Source: Bacillus sp. FJAT-26390
Lineage (GTDB): Bacteria > Bacillota > Bacilli > Paenibacillales > Paenibacillaceae
Assembly (NCBI RefSeq): GCF_001682865.1
Contig: NZ_MAQX01000001.1
Coordinates: 248,001 to 312,000 of the forward strand
Direction: 5' to 3'
Length of the DNA stretch: 64,000 nt
Shown here: one piece after another, positions 16,767-25,862 of the stretch
Numbering within the stretch: the first letter of the stretch is position 1
Layout of the letters: each line of letters opens with the position of its first letter
Translations under genes and position numbers: made by a program
The notes under the pieces: model-generated
Told to the model about the DNA's origin: nothing
Databases searched by the model: none
What the model saw: only the letters and a program-made list of their open reading frames with translations

Positions 16767-18014
16767 ATGACAGCGGCTAAATCTACGAAGCTGCGGTGGC
16801 AGCTTGTCGCTATTATTTATTTGACCAGTCTTTTTTATTTTTTATTCCAAGGCGGCAAAACCGCGATCATGCTCTTTATGATTTTAAATTTACTGCTCAT
16901 CTACTTGGTGCTTGGCAGATGGAGCGGCATTAATAAAGTATCGGGCAGCAGAAGCTATACAGCACCGGGCTCGTCCGCCCTTGACCAATCATTATCTGCC
17001 GGGAGCTCGCTTGATGTGAATCTGCATGTGAAGATTCCAGGCTTTTATCCGCTTCCTTATGTCATCGTAAGAGATCAGCTGCAGCGTCATAACGGGCAGC
17101 GGCTTGCGTTCGAGACCTCCTTTGTTCCGAATTGGAAGCGCGCAGGCCAGGTTGCCTATCAGACGCCGCCCTTGCAGCGCGGGGAGTACCGGTTCACGCA
17201 TACGCAATGCTTGTCTTATGATGTATTCGGTTTGTTTGAGCATTCGGGCCGGTTTGGAACCGAAACGGTATTTAACGTGTTGCCGCAGACCGTTCCGCTT
17301 AGGCAGTGGAATGGGATCCAACGAGGCATACGCGGTCCTTATTCCCATGCCATCGCCTCTCGTTCCGCGAAGGAGACGACGCAAATTAACGGTGTCCGCG
17401 AATATTTGTACGGCGACCGCTTATCGCGCGTTCATTGGAATGCGACGGCAAAGACCGGCGAGTGGAAGTCAAAAGCATTTGAGCGCGAATCGCTCCCGCG
17501 TACGGTTGTCATTCTCGATCGCCATCCTGACGCCTATGGCGGCGAGCTCGCGACGCGTTTTGAGCTTGCCGTGTCTGCGGCAGCCTCGCTGCTCGAAAAT
17601 GGCTTGAAGGACGATACCGCGATGGGCTTGCTATCGATAGGCGAGACGATGACGATGATTCCGCCCAAAGCAGGCCTCGATCAACGGAATTTGCTTATGA
17701 AGCACTTAACCTTCGTTGATGCGGATGCAGCTCGGCCGCTTTATGCGTCGCTTGCGCGTGCGGATTCCATCCTTGAGTCCGGAAGCTTTGCCGTCGTCGT
17801 TACACCTGACGTTGGCGCCGATATCATTCGGAGCATGGAATGGCTTTCCCGGAAAGGCATTACGCCTTGCATGCTTCATATCTCCTCCTCGGTTGATCGG
17901 TTAAGCCATAATACTTCTTGGAAGCTTATGATGCGTGAACGCGGATGGCCGGTATTTGAAATTCGTCAGCTGCAGGAGCTCCCAGCCGCTCTGGAAGGGA
18001 GTGGAATTGCATGA
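16767..18014 (+). CDS. DUF58 domain protein, membrane anchored
   Basis: 415 residues starting 4 nt after moxR. Two N-terminal helices (~14-31, ~32-50) precede an extracellular-like beta region, then the DUF58 core with REYLYGDRLSRVHWNATAKTG (about residue 205-225) and a von-Willebrand-like alpha/beta segment (VVILDRHPD). DUF58 proteins are always found with MoxR ATPases. The stop overlaps the next start (ATGA), showing coupling. Role in envelope biogenesis is suggested by the family context, not shown here. Confidence 0.92.
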   Translation: MTAAKSTKLRWQLVAIIYLTSLFYFLFQGGKTAIMLFMILNLLLIYLVLGRWSGINKVSGSRSYTAPGSSALDQSLSAGSSLDVNLHVKIPGFYPLPYVIVRDQLQRHNGQRLAFETSFVPNWKRAGQVAYQTPPLQRGEYRFTHTQCLSYDVFGLFEHSGRFGTETVFNVLPQTVPLRQWNGIQRGIRGPYSHAIASRSAKETTQINGVREYLYGDRLSRVHWNATAKTGEWKSKAFERESLPRTVVILDRHPDAYGGELATRFELAVSAAASLLENGLKDDTAMGLLSIGETMTMIPPKAGLDQRNLLMKHLTFVDADAARPLYASLARADSILESGSFAVVVTPDVGADIIRSMEWLSRKGITPCMLHISSSVDRLSHNTSWKLMMRERGWPVFEIRQLQELPAALEGSGIA

Positions 18015-20263
18015 GGCAAGTATTAAAATCGATCGGCAGCTATATTACGGCTGACTGGTATGAGAAGCTGAGATTTATTTTTATCGCTATTATCCTGACG
18101 AATACGATTTCTATATTTGAGGGCTATTGGTGGGACGAGACATACGAAATCGCATATTATACGTTATTTGCAGCTGCCGCCATCGATGTGCTGCTGCCGC
18201 TTCGTTTCCGATATTTGAACCTAGTTCTTAAAATATGCACAGCCATTTTTATTACAACCCAATTAGCCAGAATGGATTGGCTTGTTGCGAGCCCGCAGCG
18301 CTGGGATGAATGGATCTGGTGGCTGCAAGCGCATGTCGTACAGCTGAACCCTTATATTTGGATAAGCGCCGCGCTGCTTTTGCTGCATATTTTGTTTGGC
18401 ATTTGGACGACCACACGGATTCGGATGTTCGGGTTTGTTGGGGTAAGCATACTGGTTCTGACCATAGCGGATTCCTTTACGCCAATCTGGCTATGGGATG
18501 AGGTAGGGATGGTCGTATTCATTGGGCTGCTATGGCTTGTGGCAAGCCATATGTCGAGGCTGAAGCGGGAGCATCCGAACAGCTGGAAGGAGCTTATTGA
18601 ATATCCGCTTCAATTAATATTGCCAATTGCGCTCGTACTATCAGTGCTTATGATTGTCGGACTGAACATGCCGTCATTATCTCCGATTTTGCAGGATCCA
18701 TATACGATCTGGAAGGAATCGAAGGGCGAGAAGGTAGAAGTATTTCTTGGCGATAAAGGGGCAGATTCGGTCACTCCCGGAAGTACGGCAAGCGCGAGTT
18801 CCGGCTACAGCAGAAATGATCAAAAACTCGGCGGAGGATTCGAGTACGATTATTCACCGATGATGACGGTTACCACATCGCATCGCAGCTACTGGCGCGG
18901 GGAGTCGAAAAACTTCTATACAGGGGAAGGCTGGGTAAACGCGGAAGTTGGGCAATCAGAAAGAGGCGTTACCGGCGTGCAGAAGGGGCAAGTGCTTTCC
19001 TCGTTAGACGAGCCGCCCGTGGCGGGAACGTTAGAAATCAATCAAATCGTTACGATGATTCGCAAGGATACGTATCCGGTGTTGTTCGCTGCCGCACCGC
19101 TTACGAAGGTGAACTGGATCAACGATGACCAGAAGGAAATTCCGACTGGCTATATTTGGGTGCCTGATACCAATGAGCTGAGGCTGCTGAATTGGTCAAT
19201 GAAAAACCGTATCTATCCGAAAACCTACTCGGTCACCTCCTCCGTGCCTGTTCTGGACGAGGAGCTGCTCAAAAAAGCTAAAGCTGGATGGACGAATAAA
19301 GCTGAAGCGGCAAGCAATCGTTATTATTTGCAAGTGCCGGATACGCTGCCAGATCGCGTAAAGCAGTTAGCGATGGACGTAACTGCTGAGGCAACCAATG
19401 ATTACGATAAGGCCAAGTTGCTGGAAACTTATTTAAGGCTCAATTATAACTACAACAATAAGCCGGATGAAACGAAACTTACAGGCTCCACATCAGACTT
19501 TGTTGACCAGTTCTTGTTTGAGCTAAAGGAAGGTTATTGCGATTATTTCTCCACTTCGATGGCGGTAATGGCGCGAAGCCTTGGTCTCCCTACTAGATGG
19601 GTTAAAGGTTTCGCTCCCGGCGCGCTTCCGGCAAGCGACTTCGGTCCACCTACCGAATTCAGGGAGGATGTTAATCCTAGCGGAGCCGGCACCTATACGG
19701 TACGCAATTCCGACGCCCATTCTTGGGTAGAAATCTACTTTGAAGGCTTCGGTTGGATTCCCTTTGAAGCGACGGCTGGCTTCTCATTCCCTTATTCGTT
19801 CGCAGAAGAAGAGAAGGAAGTTTTGCCTGAGATTGATACGGATACGGAAGCTTCGACTGAATCGGTCCAATCGGCAAGCAAATCGAATGCGCGAATTTGG
19901 ACATGGAGCGCAGTAGCGCTGCTTGCTGTAGTTGCAGCGGTTTGGCTGTTCGTCAGGCGCACCAAAGTTATTGTTTTCTTCCGCAAGCTCCGTCATGGCA
20001 GTTACACCTCCAATGACCGAATTGTACTGGAGACGCAGAAGCTGCTTCGCGTTTGCAAGAAACGCGGCATGGAGCGCGAGGATCATGAAACGCTGCGGGA
20101 GGCCGTTATGCGTTGGTCCCAAAGCCAGAAGCGGCTGCGCGATGACTTTAAAACGGTGCTAGACCGTTTTGAACAAGCTAAGTATAGCCCGATCATGGCA
20201 ACGAACGAGGAAGCTGATCGTTTTGTACTGAAGGTGAAATCATTAATTGATCAGCTCAGGTAA
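18011..20263 (+). CDS. Transglutaminase-like membrane protein (TgpA/YebA type)
   Basis: 750 residues. About six membrane helices in 25-225, a long external region with a transglutaminase-like core, one more helix (~628-648) and a C-terminal cytosolic DUF4129-like tail. The catalytic Cys510 in EGYCDYFSTSM and His570 in SDAHSWVEIYF are present; the third position reads PFEATAGF, with Glu where other members have Asp. Overlaps the DUF58 gene by 4 nt. Members with this MoxR/DUF58 context probably process or crosslink envelope proteins or peptides. Operon ends with the terminator at 20287. Confidence 0.93.
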   Translation: MRQVLKSIGSYITADWYEKLRFIFIAIILTNTISIFEGYWWDETYEIAYYTLFAAAAIDVLLPLRFRYLNLVLKICTAIFITTQLARMDWLVASPQRWDEWIWWLQAHVVQLNPYIWISAALLLLHILFGIWTTTRIRMFGFVGVSILVLTIADSFTPIWLWDEVGMVVFIGLLWLVASHMSRLKREHPNSWKELIEYPLQLILPIALVLSVLMIVGLNMPSLSPILQDPYTIWKESKGEKVEVFLGDKGADSVTPGSTASASSGYSRNDQKLGGGFEYDYSPMMTVTTSHRSYWRGESKNFYTGEGWVNAEVGQSERGVTGVQKGQVLSSLDEPPVAGTLEINQIVTMIRKDTYPVLFAAAPLTKVNWINDDQKEIPTGYIWVPDTNELRLLNWSMKNRIYPKTYSVTSSVPVLDEELLKKAKAGWTNKAEAASNRYYLQVPDTLPDRVKQLAMDVTAEATNDYDKAKLLETYLRLNYNYNNKPDETKLTGSTSDFVDQFLFELKEGYCDYFSTSMAVMARSLGLPTRWVKGFAPGALPASDFGPPTEFREDVNPSGAGTYTVRNSDAHSWVEIYFEGFGWIPFEATAGFSFPYSFAEEEKEVLPEIDTDTEASTESVQSASKSNARIWTWSAVALLAVVAAVWLFVRRTKVIVFFRKLRHGSYTSNDRIVLETQKLLRVCKKRGMEREDHETLREAVMRWSQSQKRLRDDFKTVLDRFEQAKYSPIMATNEEADRFVLKVKSLIDQLR

Positions 20264-20286
20264 CATTATTCGCCATAATTTGAACA

Positions 20287-20325
20287 AATACCGCGCGCCA
20301 GTGAAATTGGCAGCGGTATTTTTTT
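20287..20325 (+). terminator. Intrinsic terminator of the moxR operon
   Basis: 8-bp stem AATACCGC / GCGGTATT with a smaller inner hairpin (GCCAG/TTGGC), followed by a T run to 20325. Confidence 0.85.
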
Positions 20326-20353
20326 GCAACAAATTTGGTTTGTATGGTATAGT
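20324..20353 (+). promoter_or_regulatory. Sigma-A promoter of the yqeG operon
   Basis: TTGCAA (20324-20329), 18-bp spacer, TATAGT (20348-20353) with an extended -10 TGG directly before it. It abuts the T run of the upstream terminator and lies 40 nt before yqeG. Confidence 0.6.
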
Positions 20354-20392
20354 TTCGTAAGATAGCAGGCAGAAAGCAGAGGGATCTCCAAT

Positions 20393-20917
20393 ATGTTTGA
20401 ACGGCTGTTGCCGCATATGCGCGTTAATACAGTGTATGAAATTAACTTAGATGAGCTGCATGCAAGAGGCGTTCGCGGCATCATTACGGATCTGGATAAT
20501 ACGCTCGTCGGTGCGAAGGAGGCGCTAGCAACGCCTGAGCTTGTGCAGTGGCTTGATTACGTGCGCTCACGGGGCTTTCAGGTCGTTATCGTCTCTAATA
20601 ATAATGAAACACGTGTCGGTAAATTTGCTTCGCCGCTGAATATTCCATATATTCATGCCGCGCGCAAGCCAGCAGGGAAATCGTTCCGGAGAGCGCTTGG
20701 CGTACTTGGGCTGGCTGCTGAGCATGCGGTCGTTATCGGCGACCAAATGCTGACGGACGTGCTTGGCGGCAATCGAATGGGACTGTACACCATTCTTGTA
20801 ACGCCGATTGCTCCCTTAGACGAAGGGATCATGACACGAGTGAATCGCCGGATTGAACGGTTTGCATTAGTGCGTTTGAGGAAAAAAGGGTTATGGTATG
20901 AGGGGGAAACAAAGTAA
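20393..20917 (+). CDS. yqeG: HAD-superfamily phosphatase YqeG
   Basis: 174 residues. HAD motif I is ITDLDNTL (Asp33, Asp35), motif II is VSNNN, and motif IV is GDQMLTDVLGG. The length and opening MFERLLPHMRV match YqeG (subfamily IIIA, similar to the mitochondrial phosphatase Gep4 that makes phosphatidylglycerol; substrate in bacteria unproven). It is first in the conserved yqeG-yqeH-aroE-yhbY-nadD-yqeK-rsfS-yqeM operon. The stop overlaps the yqeH start by one base (TAATG). Confidence 0.95.
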   Translation: MFERLLPHMRVNTVYEINLDELHARGVRGIITDLDNTLVGAKEALATPELVQWLDYVRSRGFQVVIVSNNNETRVGKFASPLNIPYIHAARKPAGKSFRRALGVLGLAAEHAVVIGDQMLTDVLGGNRMGLYTILVTPIAPLDEGIMTRVNRRIERFALVRLRKKGLWYEGETK

Positions 20918-22041
20918 TGGAACAACAACTAAGTCAGACATCTGGCTCATGTGCGGGCTGCGGCGTGGCGCTGCAGACAAAAAGTGTTGAATTGCCAGGA
21001 TACTTGCCGGAAGCGGCTAATGGACGCGATCCGGTTATTTGCCAGAGATGCTTCCGTATTCGAAATTATAATGAAGCGTCATCCGTTGCGGTTGATCAGG
21101 ATGACTTCTTAAAATTGCTTGGCAGCATTGGAAATACGGACAGCCTTGTCGTGCATATTGTCGATTTGTACGATTTTGAAGGAAGCTTGATCTCAGGCTT
21201 GCAGCGCTTTGTCGGCAACAATCCGGTGCTGCTTGTCGTGAACAAAATTGATCTGCTGCCGAAAGCGATGAATGTGAATCGGCTTCGGAACTGGGTACAG
21301 AAGCAAGCGAAGGAAGAAGGGCTGCGGACGGTCGATGTCGTCCTTTGCAGTGCGAAGCGCAATATGGGCTTTGAGCGTGTCATTGAAGCGCTTGAGCAAT
21401 ATCGGAACGGCCGCGATGTTTATGTGGTCGGCGCAACGAATGTCGGCAAGTCCACGTTAATTAACCGACTCATTCGCGATTACAGCGATATGGAACGTGA
21501 ACTTACGACGTCCCGCTACCCGGGAACGACGCTGGATGCTGTTCATATTCCGCTGGAGGATGGCAAAGCCATTATCGATACGCCGGGCATCGTCTATTCA
21601 TCGCGTATGACGGAAGTTGTGCCGCGCAGCTTTCTTGGCTCTCTATTGCCGGACAAGCCGATTAAGCCGCTTGTCTATCAATTAAACTCGGGCCAGACGC
21701 TGTTCATTGGCAGCCTAGTGCGTTTCGATTTCGTCGAAGGCGACCGCCAATCGTTTACGTTCTACGTATCGAATGCGCTTAACATGCACCGTACGAAGCT
21801 GGAGCGCGCCGATGAGCTTTATTCGGATCACCGAGGCCAATTGCTTGGCGGACCTAGCCTCGAGGAGCTCGAGACGATTCCGGCATGGACAAGGCATTCG
21901 CTTCGCGTGAAGCGCGGCTTGAACAAGGATGTATTTATTTCCGGTCTTGGCTGGATTCAAGTGAACGGTACCGGCGGAGCGGTTATTGATATTTATGCGC
22001 CGAAGGGCGTTAAAGTTATGCTTCGCGACTCGATGATCTAA
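20917..22041 (+). CDS. yqeH: Circularly permuted ribosome-biogenesis GTPase YqeH
   Basis: 374 residues. N-terminal zinc finger (CAGCG ... CQRC), then G motifs in permuted order: G4 NKIDLLP, then G1 GATNVGKST, G3 DTPGI. The C-terminal TRAP-like RNA-binding part follows. YqeH acts in assembly of the 30S subunit and 16S rRNA maturation. ATG 20917 has GAGGGGG upstream and overlaps yqeG. Known neighbours in Bacillus match exactly. Confidence 0.96.
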   Translation: MEQQLSQTSGSCAGCGVALQTKSVELPGYLPEAANGRDPVICQRCFRIRNYNEASSVAVDQDDFLKLLGSIGNTDSLVVHIVDLYDFEGSLISGLQRFVGNNPVLLVVNKIDLLPKAMNVNRLRNWVQKQAKEEGLRTVDVVLCSAKRNMGFERVIEALEQYRNGRDVYVVGATNVGKSTLINRLIRDYSDMERELTTSRYPGTTLDAVHIPLEDGKAIIDTPGIVYSSRMTEVVPRSFLGSLLPDKPIKPLVYQLNSGQTLFIGSLVRFDFVEGDRQSFTFYVSNALNMHRTKLERADELYSDHRGQLLGGPSLEELETIPAWTRHSLRVKRGLNKDVFISGLGWIQVNGTGGAVIDIYAPKGVKVMLRDSMI

Positions 22042-22069
22042 AGACATGGCCTTGGAAGGGGAATTCACT

Positions 22070-22942
22070 GTGACGAATATGAGCGCAGGAAACCGGATTG
22101 ATAGCAATACCGTTTTGTATGGGGTAATCGGCGATCCGATTCGGCATTCAAAATCACCGATCATGATGAACCGTGCCTTTCGGGAAACGGGAATTAATGG
22201 CGTTTATAACGCTTTTCACGTGACGAGCGATCGTATACAGGATTTTGCAGCAGGCGTGAGGGCGATGGGCATTCGCGGCGTTAATGTCACGATCCCTCAC
22301 AAGCTGGACATCATGTCCGTATTGGATGAGATTGACGCTGGAGCACGGGCGATAGGCGCAGTCAATACGATCGTAAATGAAGCAGGACGGCTTATCGGTT
22401 ATAATACGGATGGAATCGGGTACGTGCGCTCTCTTAAGGAAGAAGCGGAGAGCGACCTTGCCGGCAAGCGTATCGTCGTAATTGGAGCAGGCGGAGCAGC
22501 ACGCGGAATTGTGTATGCCTTGACGGGCGAGCAGCCTTCTCGAATCACGATCGCTAATCGTTCTGTAGATCGCGCGCGCGAGCTGGCAGCGTTGTTTCAA
22601 GACCAATCGGAAATCGAGGCGATCTCGAATGAGGAGCTGCAAGCCGCTTGCGGGCAAGCGGATATCGTCATAAACACGACATCCGTAGGGATGTTCCCGA
22701 AAACGGATGAGTCTCCGATTGATGCAAGCTGGCTGAAGCCGGGTGCGGTTGCAAGCGATTTAATATACAATCCTTTAAAAACAACCTTTTTACAGCAAGC
22801 TGAGCTGCGGGGCTGCCGTATTCACGGCGGTTTAGGGATGTTCATTTATCAAGGCGCATATGCCTTCGAATATTGGACGGGCCAGCCTGCCCCGGTCGCA
22901 GCGATGCGGGAAACCGTACTGGCTGCATTGCAAAGCTCATAA
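22070..22942 (+). CDS. aroE: Shikimate dehydrogenase
   Basis: 290 residues. GTG 22070 is preferred because GGAAGGGG (22054-22061) is ideally spaced; ATG 22046 is in frame without a ribosome site. The shikimate site shows GDPIRHSKSP and NVTIPHK (catalytic Lys), then NTDGIG, and the NADP-binding GAGGAARGI. It reduces 3-dehydroshikimate with NADPH in chorismate synthesis. Fourth-from-left position in the operon follows the Bacillus order. Confidence 0.95.
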   Translation: MTNMSAGNRIDSNTVLYGVIGDPIRHSKSPIMMNRAFRETGINGVYNAFHVTSDRIQDFAAGVRAMGIRGVNVTIPHKLDIMSVLDEIDAGARAIGAVNTIVNEAGRLIGYNTDGIGYVRSLKEEAESDLAGKRIVVIGAGGAARGIVYALTGEQPSRITIANRSVDRARELAALFQDQSEIEAISNEELQAACGQADIVINTTSVGMFPKTDESPIDASWLKPGAVASDLIYNPLKTTFLQQAELRGCRIHGGLGMFIYQGAYAFEYWTGQPAPVAAMRETVLAALQSS

Positions 22943-22999
22943 GACATTCATAATGGCAACAAGCAGACGAATTATTGAGATGAAAGAAGGAACATATAC

Positions 23000-23305
23000 A
23001 TGCTTACAGGTAAACAAAAACGTTATTTAAGATCACTCGCTCACCATTTGACGCCTATTTTCCAGGTTGGCAAAGGCGGCACCAACGATCACCTCGTTCG
23101 TCACATCGAAGAGGCTATCGAATCACGGGAGCTCATTAAAGTGTCCGTGCTTAACAATTGCCTAGACGATCCAAGGGAAATCGGCGCAGAGGTTGCAGCA
23201 GCAGCCGGCGCGGAGCTGGTTCAAGTGATCGGCAAGACGATTGTCCTTTACAAGGAATCGAAGGACAACAAACAAATCGAGCTTCCTAGCGCCGCCCGCA
23301 AATAA
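23000..23305 (+). CDS. yhbY: YhbY/CRM-domain RNA-binding protein
   Basis: 101 residues with the CRM-domain pattern LTGKQKRYLRSLAHHL at the start, IFQVGKGG and KVSVLNNCLDD. YhbY binds pre-50S ribosomal particles. ATG 23000 follows GAAAGAAGGA. Operon member between aroE and nadD. Confidence 0.95.
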   Translation: MLTGKQKRYLRSLAHHLTPIFQVGKGGTNDHLVRHIEEAIESRELIKVSVLNNCLDDPREIGAEVAAAAGAELVQVIGKTIVLYKESKDNKQIELPSAARK

Positions 23306-23400
23306 TGATAACCATCAAAAGCTGGGAAAATGGGCATACTATATTGCGCAGGAGCTGCTAGTTAGCCTTATTGTGCTTGATGTCAGGAGGAGTTCGATAA

Positions 23401-23991
23401 GTGAGTAAGATTGGTATTATGGGCGGAACCTTCGATCCCATCCATATCGGTCATTTGATCGCAGCAGAAATGGCGCGCGAGCAATGTGATCTGCATGAGG
23501 TATGGTTCATTCCGTCTTACGGTCCTCCGCTCAAAGCGAATGAACCGGGCGTTAGCGGACAGCGGCGTTACGAGATGGTTTGCGGGGCAATTGAAAGCAA
23601 TGCTTCCTTCCGCGCGTTTGATATTGAATTGCAACGCGGCGGAGTAAGCTATTCCTACGATACGGTGATGGAGCTTCAGAAGCTCTATCCTAACGATTCA
23701 TTTTCCTACATTATCGGGTCGGACCGGATTAATGATCTCCCGCAATGGTATCGGATTGAGCAGCTCGCTGCACAAATCACCTTTATCGGATTAGAGCGTC
23801 CGGACGAGCCCGTTGATATTGCGGCGCTGCCGCTTTTTTTGCAGGAGCGGATACAGCTGATTCATATGCCGGGCATCGATATTTCGTCCACCGCGATTAG
23901 AAGCAGGGCGAATGCCGGGCAATCCGTCCAGTATTTAGTGCCGGATTCGGTGAATAGCTACATGAGGAGGTACAATTTGTATGAATCGTGA
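23401..23991 (+). CDS. nadD: Nicotinate-nucleotide adenylyltransferase
   Basis: 196 residues from GTG 23401, with AGGAGGAG at 23385-23392. Nucleotidyltransferase motif GGTFDPIHIGHL (HxGH) and the late ISSTAIRSR motif are both present. It makes deamido-NAD from nicotinate mononucleotide and ATP. The 95-nt gap before it shows no terminator. It overlaps yqeK by 11 nt. Confidence 0.95.
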   Translation: MSKIGIMGGTFDPIHIGHLIAAEMAREQCDLHEVWFIPSYGPPLKANEPGVSGQRRYEMVCGAIESNASFRAFDIELQRGGVSYSYDTVMELQKLYPNDSFSYIIGSDRINDLPQWYRIEQLAAQITFIGLERPDEPVDIAALPLFLQERIQLIHMPGIDISSTAIRSRANAGQSVQYLVPDSVNSYMRRYNLYES

Positions 23992-24535
23992 GCAAATGAT
24001 CGACAAGGTGAAAGCTGAAATGCCGGAGCGGAGATGGCTTCACACGCAGGGAGTCATGGAAACGTCGGTTATCCTGGCTAGCAGATTTGGGGAGGACCCG
24101 GTACGCGCTGAGCTGGCTGCCATTTTGCATGATGTGGCTAAGTATTGGAAGGTAGAGCGCATGGAGCAGGTCATTCGTGACCAAGCCCTGCCATCCATCC
24201 TGCTGCAATATGATAAAGAGTTGTGGCACGCGCCTGTTGGAGCTTGGGTTGCCGAGCATGAATATGGCGTCACCGATGCCGAGGTGCTTGATGCGATCCG
24301 GTACCATACGTCTGGTCGGCGCGGAATGTCGAAGCTCGAAAAAATCGTATGTCTGGCTGATTATATGGAGCCTGGGCGGGATTTTCCGGGCGTGTCGAAC
24401 ATTCGAGAGTTAAGCGAGCAGGATTTGAATCAAGCTTTGGTAGCAGGCTTTAATTCTACTATTTCCTTCTTATTAGAAAAAGGAAAACGTATATTTCCGC
24501 TAACGATAGAAGCGCGAAACGGTTTATTGGAATAA
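23981..24535 (+). CDS. yqeK: HD-domain hydrolase YqeK (Ap4A hydrolase family)
   Basis: 184 residues. Metal-binding HD residues appear in HTQGVMETS, AILHDVAKYW and YHTSGRRGM. The YqeK family was shown in other Firmicutes to cleave diadenosine tetraphosphate symmetrically; assignment here is by similarity. ATG 23981 with AGGAGG at 23965-23970, overlapping nadD. Confidence 0.93.
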   Translation: MNREQMIDKVKAEMPERRWLHTQGVMETSVILASRFGEDPVRAELAAILHDVAKYWKVERMEQVIRDQALPSILLQYDKELWHAPVGAWVAEHEYGVTDAEVLDAIRYHTSGRRGMSKLEKIVCLADYMEPGRDFPGVSNIRELSEQDLNQALVAGFNSTISFLLEKGKRIFPLTIEARNGLLE

Positions 24536-24561
24536 TATAGAAAATAACAGGAGGCTGAGCT

Positions 24562-24909
24562 ATGGCGGTACATTCGGATGAGTTGCTACAAATCACGGTC
24601 GCGGCAGCAGAAGACAAAAAAGCGGTACGGGTAGTTGCTTTGAACTTGAAGGAAATTTCATTGGTGGCGGATTATTTCGTAATCTGCAGCGGTAACTCGG
24701 ATACACAGGTGCAAGCCATTGCAACCGAGATCCGCAAGCAAGCTGAGAAAAACGGCACTCGCATTCGCGGCATTGAAGGTATGGATTCGGCAAGATGGGT
24801 ACTAATCGATCTAGGCGATGTTATCGTACACGTCTTCCATCGCGATGAGCGTGAATACTATAACATTGAGCGTCTATGGTCGGATGCGAAGGTTGTGGAG
24901 TTCGCATGA
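24562..24909 (+). CDS. rsfS: Ribosome silencing factor RsfS
   Basis: 115 residues with the family core VADYFVICSGNSDTQVQAI and DLGDVIVHVF, ending ERLWSDAKVV. RsfS binds ribosomal protein uL14 and blocks subunit joining when nutrients are short. ATG 24562 with GGAGG upstream; its stop overlaps the next start (ATGA). Confidence 0.96.
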   Translation: MAVHSDELLQITVAAAEDKKAVRVVALNLKEISLVADYFVICSGNSDTQVQAIATEIRKQAEKNGTRIRGIEGMDSARWVLIDLGDVIVHVFHRDEREYYNIERLWSDAKVVEFA

Positions 24910-25862
24910 GTTTTGTAGCGGGCACTACACAAACCTTAAGGGTGGCACGTGAAGTGTCGCCCTACGGTTATTTCCTCAGCGACGGAGAATCGGATGTGCT
25001 GATGCACTATACCGAGCTCGTCGGCTCCAAGCCAAAAATCGGCGACCAAGTGGAAGCCTTTTTGTTCTATGATTCGGAGGACCGTTTGGCGGCAACGATG
25101 AAGAAGCCGCTCCTTCAATTAGGCGAGCTTGCTCGGCTGCAGGTAGCGGACGTTCATCCGAGATTGGGATGTTTTCTGGAAATGGGCTTAGGCAGACAAT
25201 TGCTGCTGCCGCTTTCGGAGCTTCCTGAGAGCATTGAATACAGGCCGCTTCCGGGCGACGAAGTGTTTGTTGTGATGAAACATGACAAAATCGGGCGGCT
25301 GGTCGCTAAGATCGCTTTTGAAGAAGAGCTTTCGGAGCTTGTATTCCCTGCACCGGAGAGCTGGAACAACCAATGGGTCGAAGGCTGGGTAACGAAGACG
25401 CTGCAGCTAGGCTCATTCGTCATCATCGACGGCGGCGTTGTTGGGTTTGGCGTATATGGGCTTATTCCAAGCGCTGAGCGGATTAGACCGCTGCGGTTGG
25501 GAGAGCGCGTAAGCGCACGCGTAACGTTCATACGGGAAGATGGAAGAGCTAATCTCTCGATGGCGCAGCGCAAGGAAGTTGGAAGAATAGAGGACGCCGA
25601 TCGTATTCTAGCCTTTATTAAGGAAAGACCAGGCGGCGGGATGCCATACTCTGATCAAACAGATGCCGACATTATTAAACAAAAATTCGGGATTAGCAAA
25701 GGTGCGTTCAAGCGCGCGTTAGGCAAGCTGATGCGAGAAAGGCTAGTCACTCAGAAAGGCAGCTGGACGTATTTGGCTGTTGAACCGACTGCGGAAGCAG
25801 CTGGCCAAACGGCTGAGACACAGTCCTCCAGTTCCGGTTCTGAAGGAGCTGATGAGCAATGA
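24906..25862 (+). CDS. cvfB: CvfB-like S1 RNA-binding protein (YitL family)
   Basis: 318 residues from ATG 24906. S1-like beta-barrel domains are seen in ~1-65 and ~65-140 (LQVADVHPRLGCFLEMGLGR), a third in ~145-230 (GWVTKTLQLGSFVIIDGG), and a C-terminal winged helix (IIKQKFGISKGAFKRALGKL), the order known in CvfB. The last ~25 residues are a Thr/Ser/Gly-rich tail. CvfB is an RNA-binding regulator in staphylococci. It sits between rsfS and yqeM, overlapping both by 4 nt, a place where Bacillus subtilis has no such gene. Confidence 0.88.
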   Translation: MSFVAGTTQTLRVAREVSPYGYFLSDGESDVLMHYTELVGSKPKIGDQVEAFLFYDSEDRLAATMKKPLLQLGELARLQVADVHPRLGCFLEMGLGRQLLLPLSELPESIEYRPLPGDEVFVVMKHDKIGRLVAKIAFEEELSELVFPAPESWNNQWVEGWVTKTLQLGSFVIIDGGVVGFGVYGLIPSAERIRPLRLGERVSARVTFIREDGRANLSMAQRKEVGRIEDADRILAFIKERPGGGMPYSDQTDADIIKQKFGISKGAFKRALGKLMRERLVTQKGSWTYLAVEPTAEAAGQTAETQSSSSGSEGADEQ

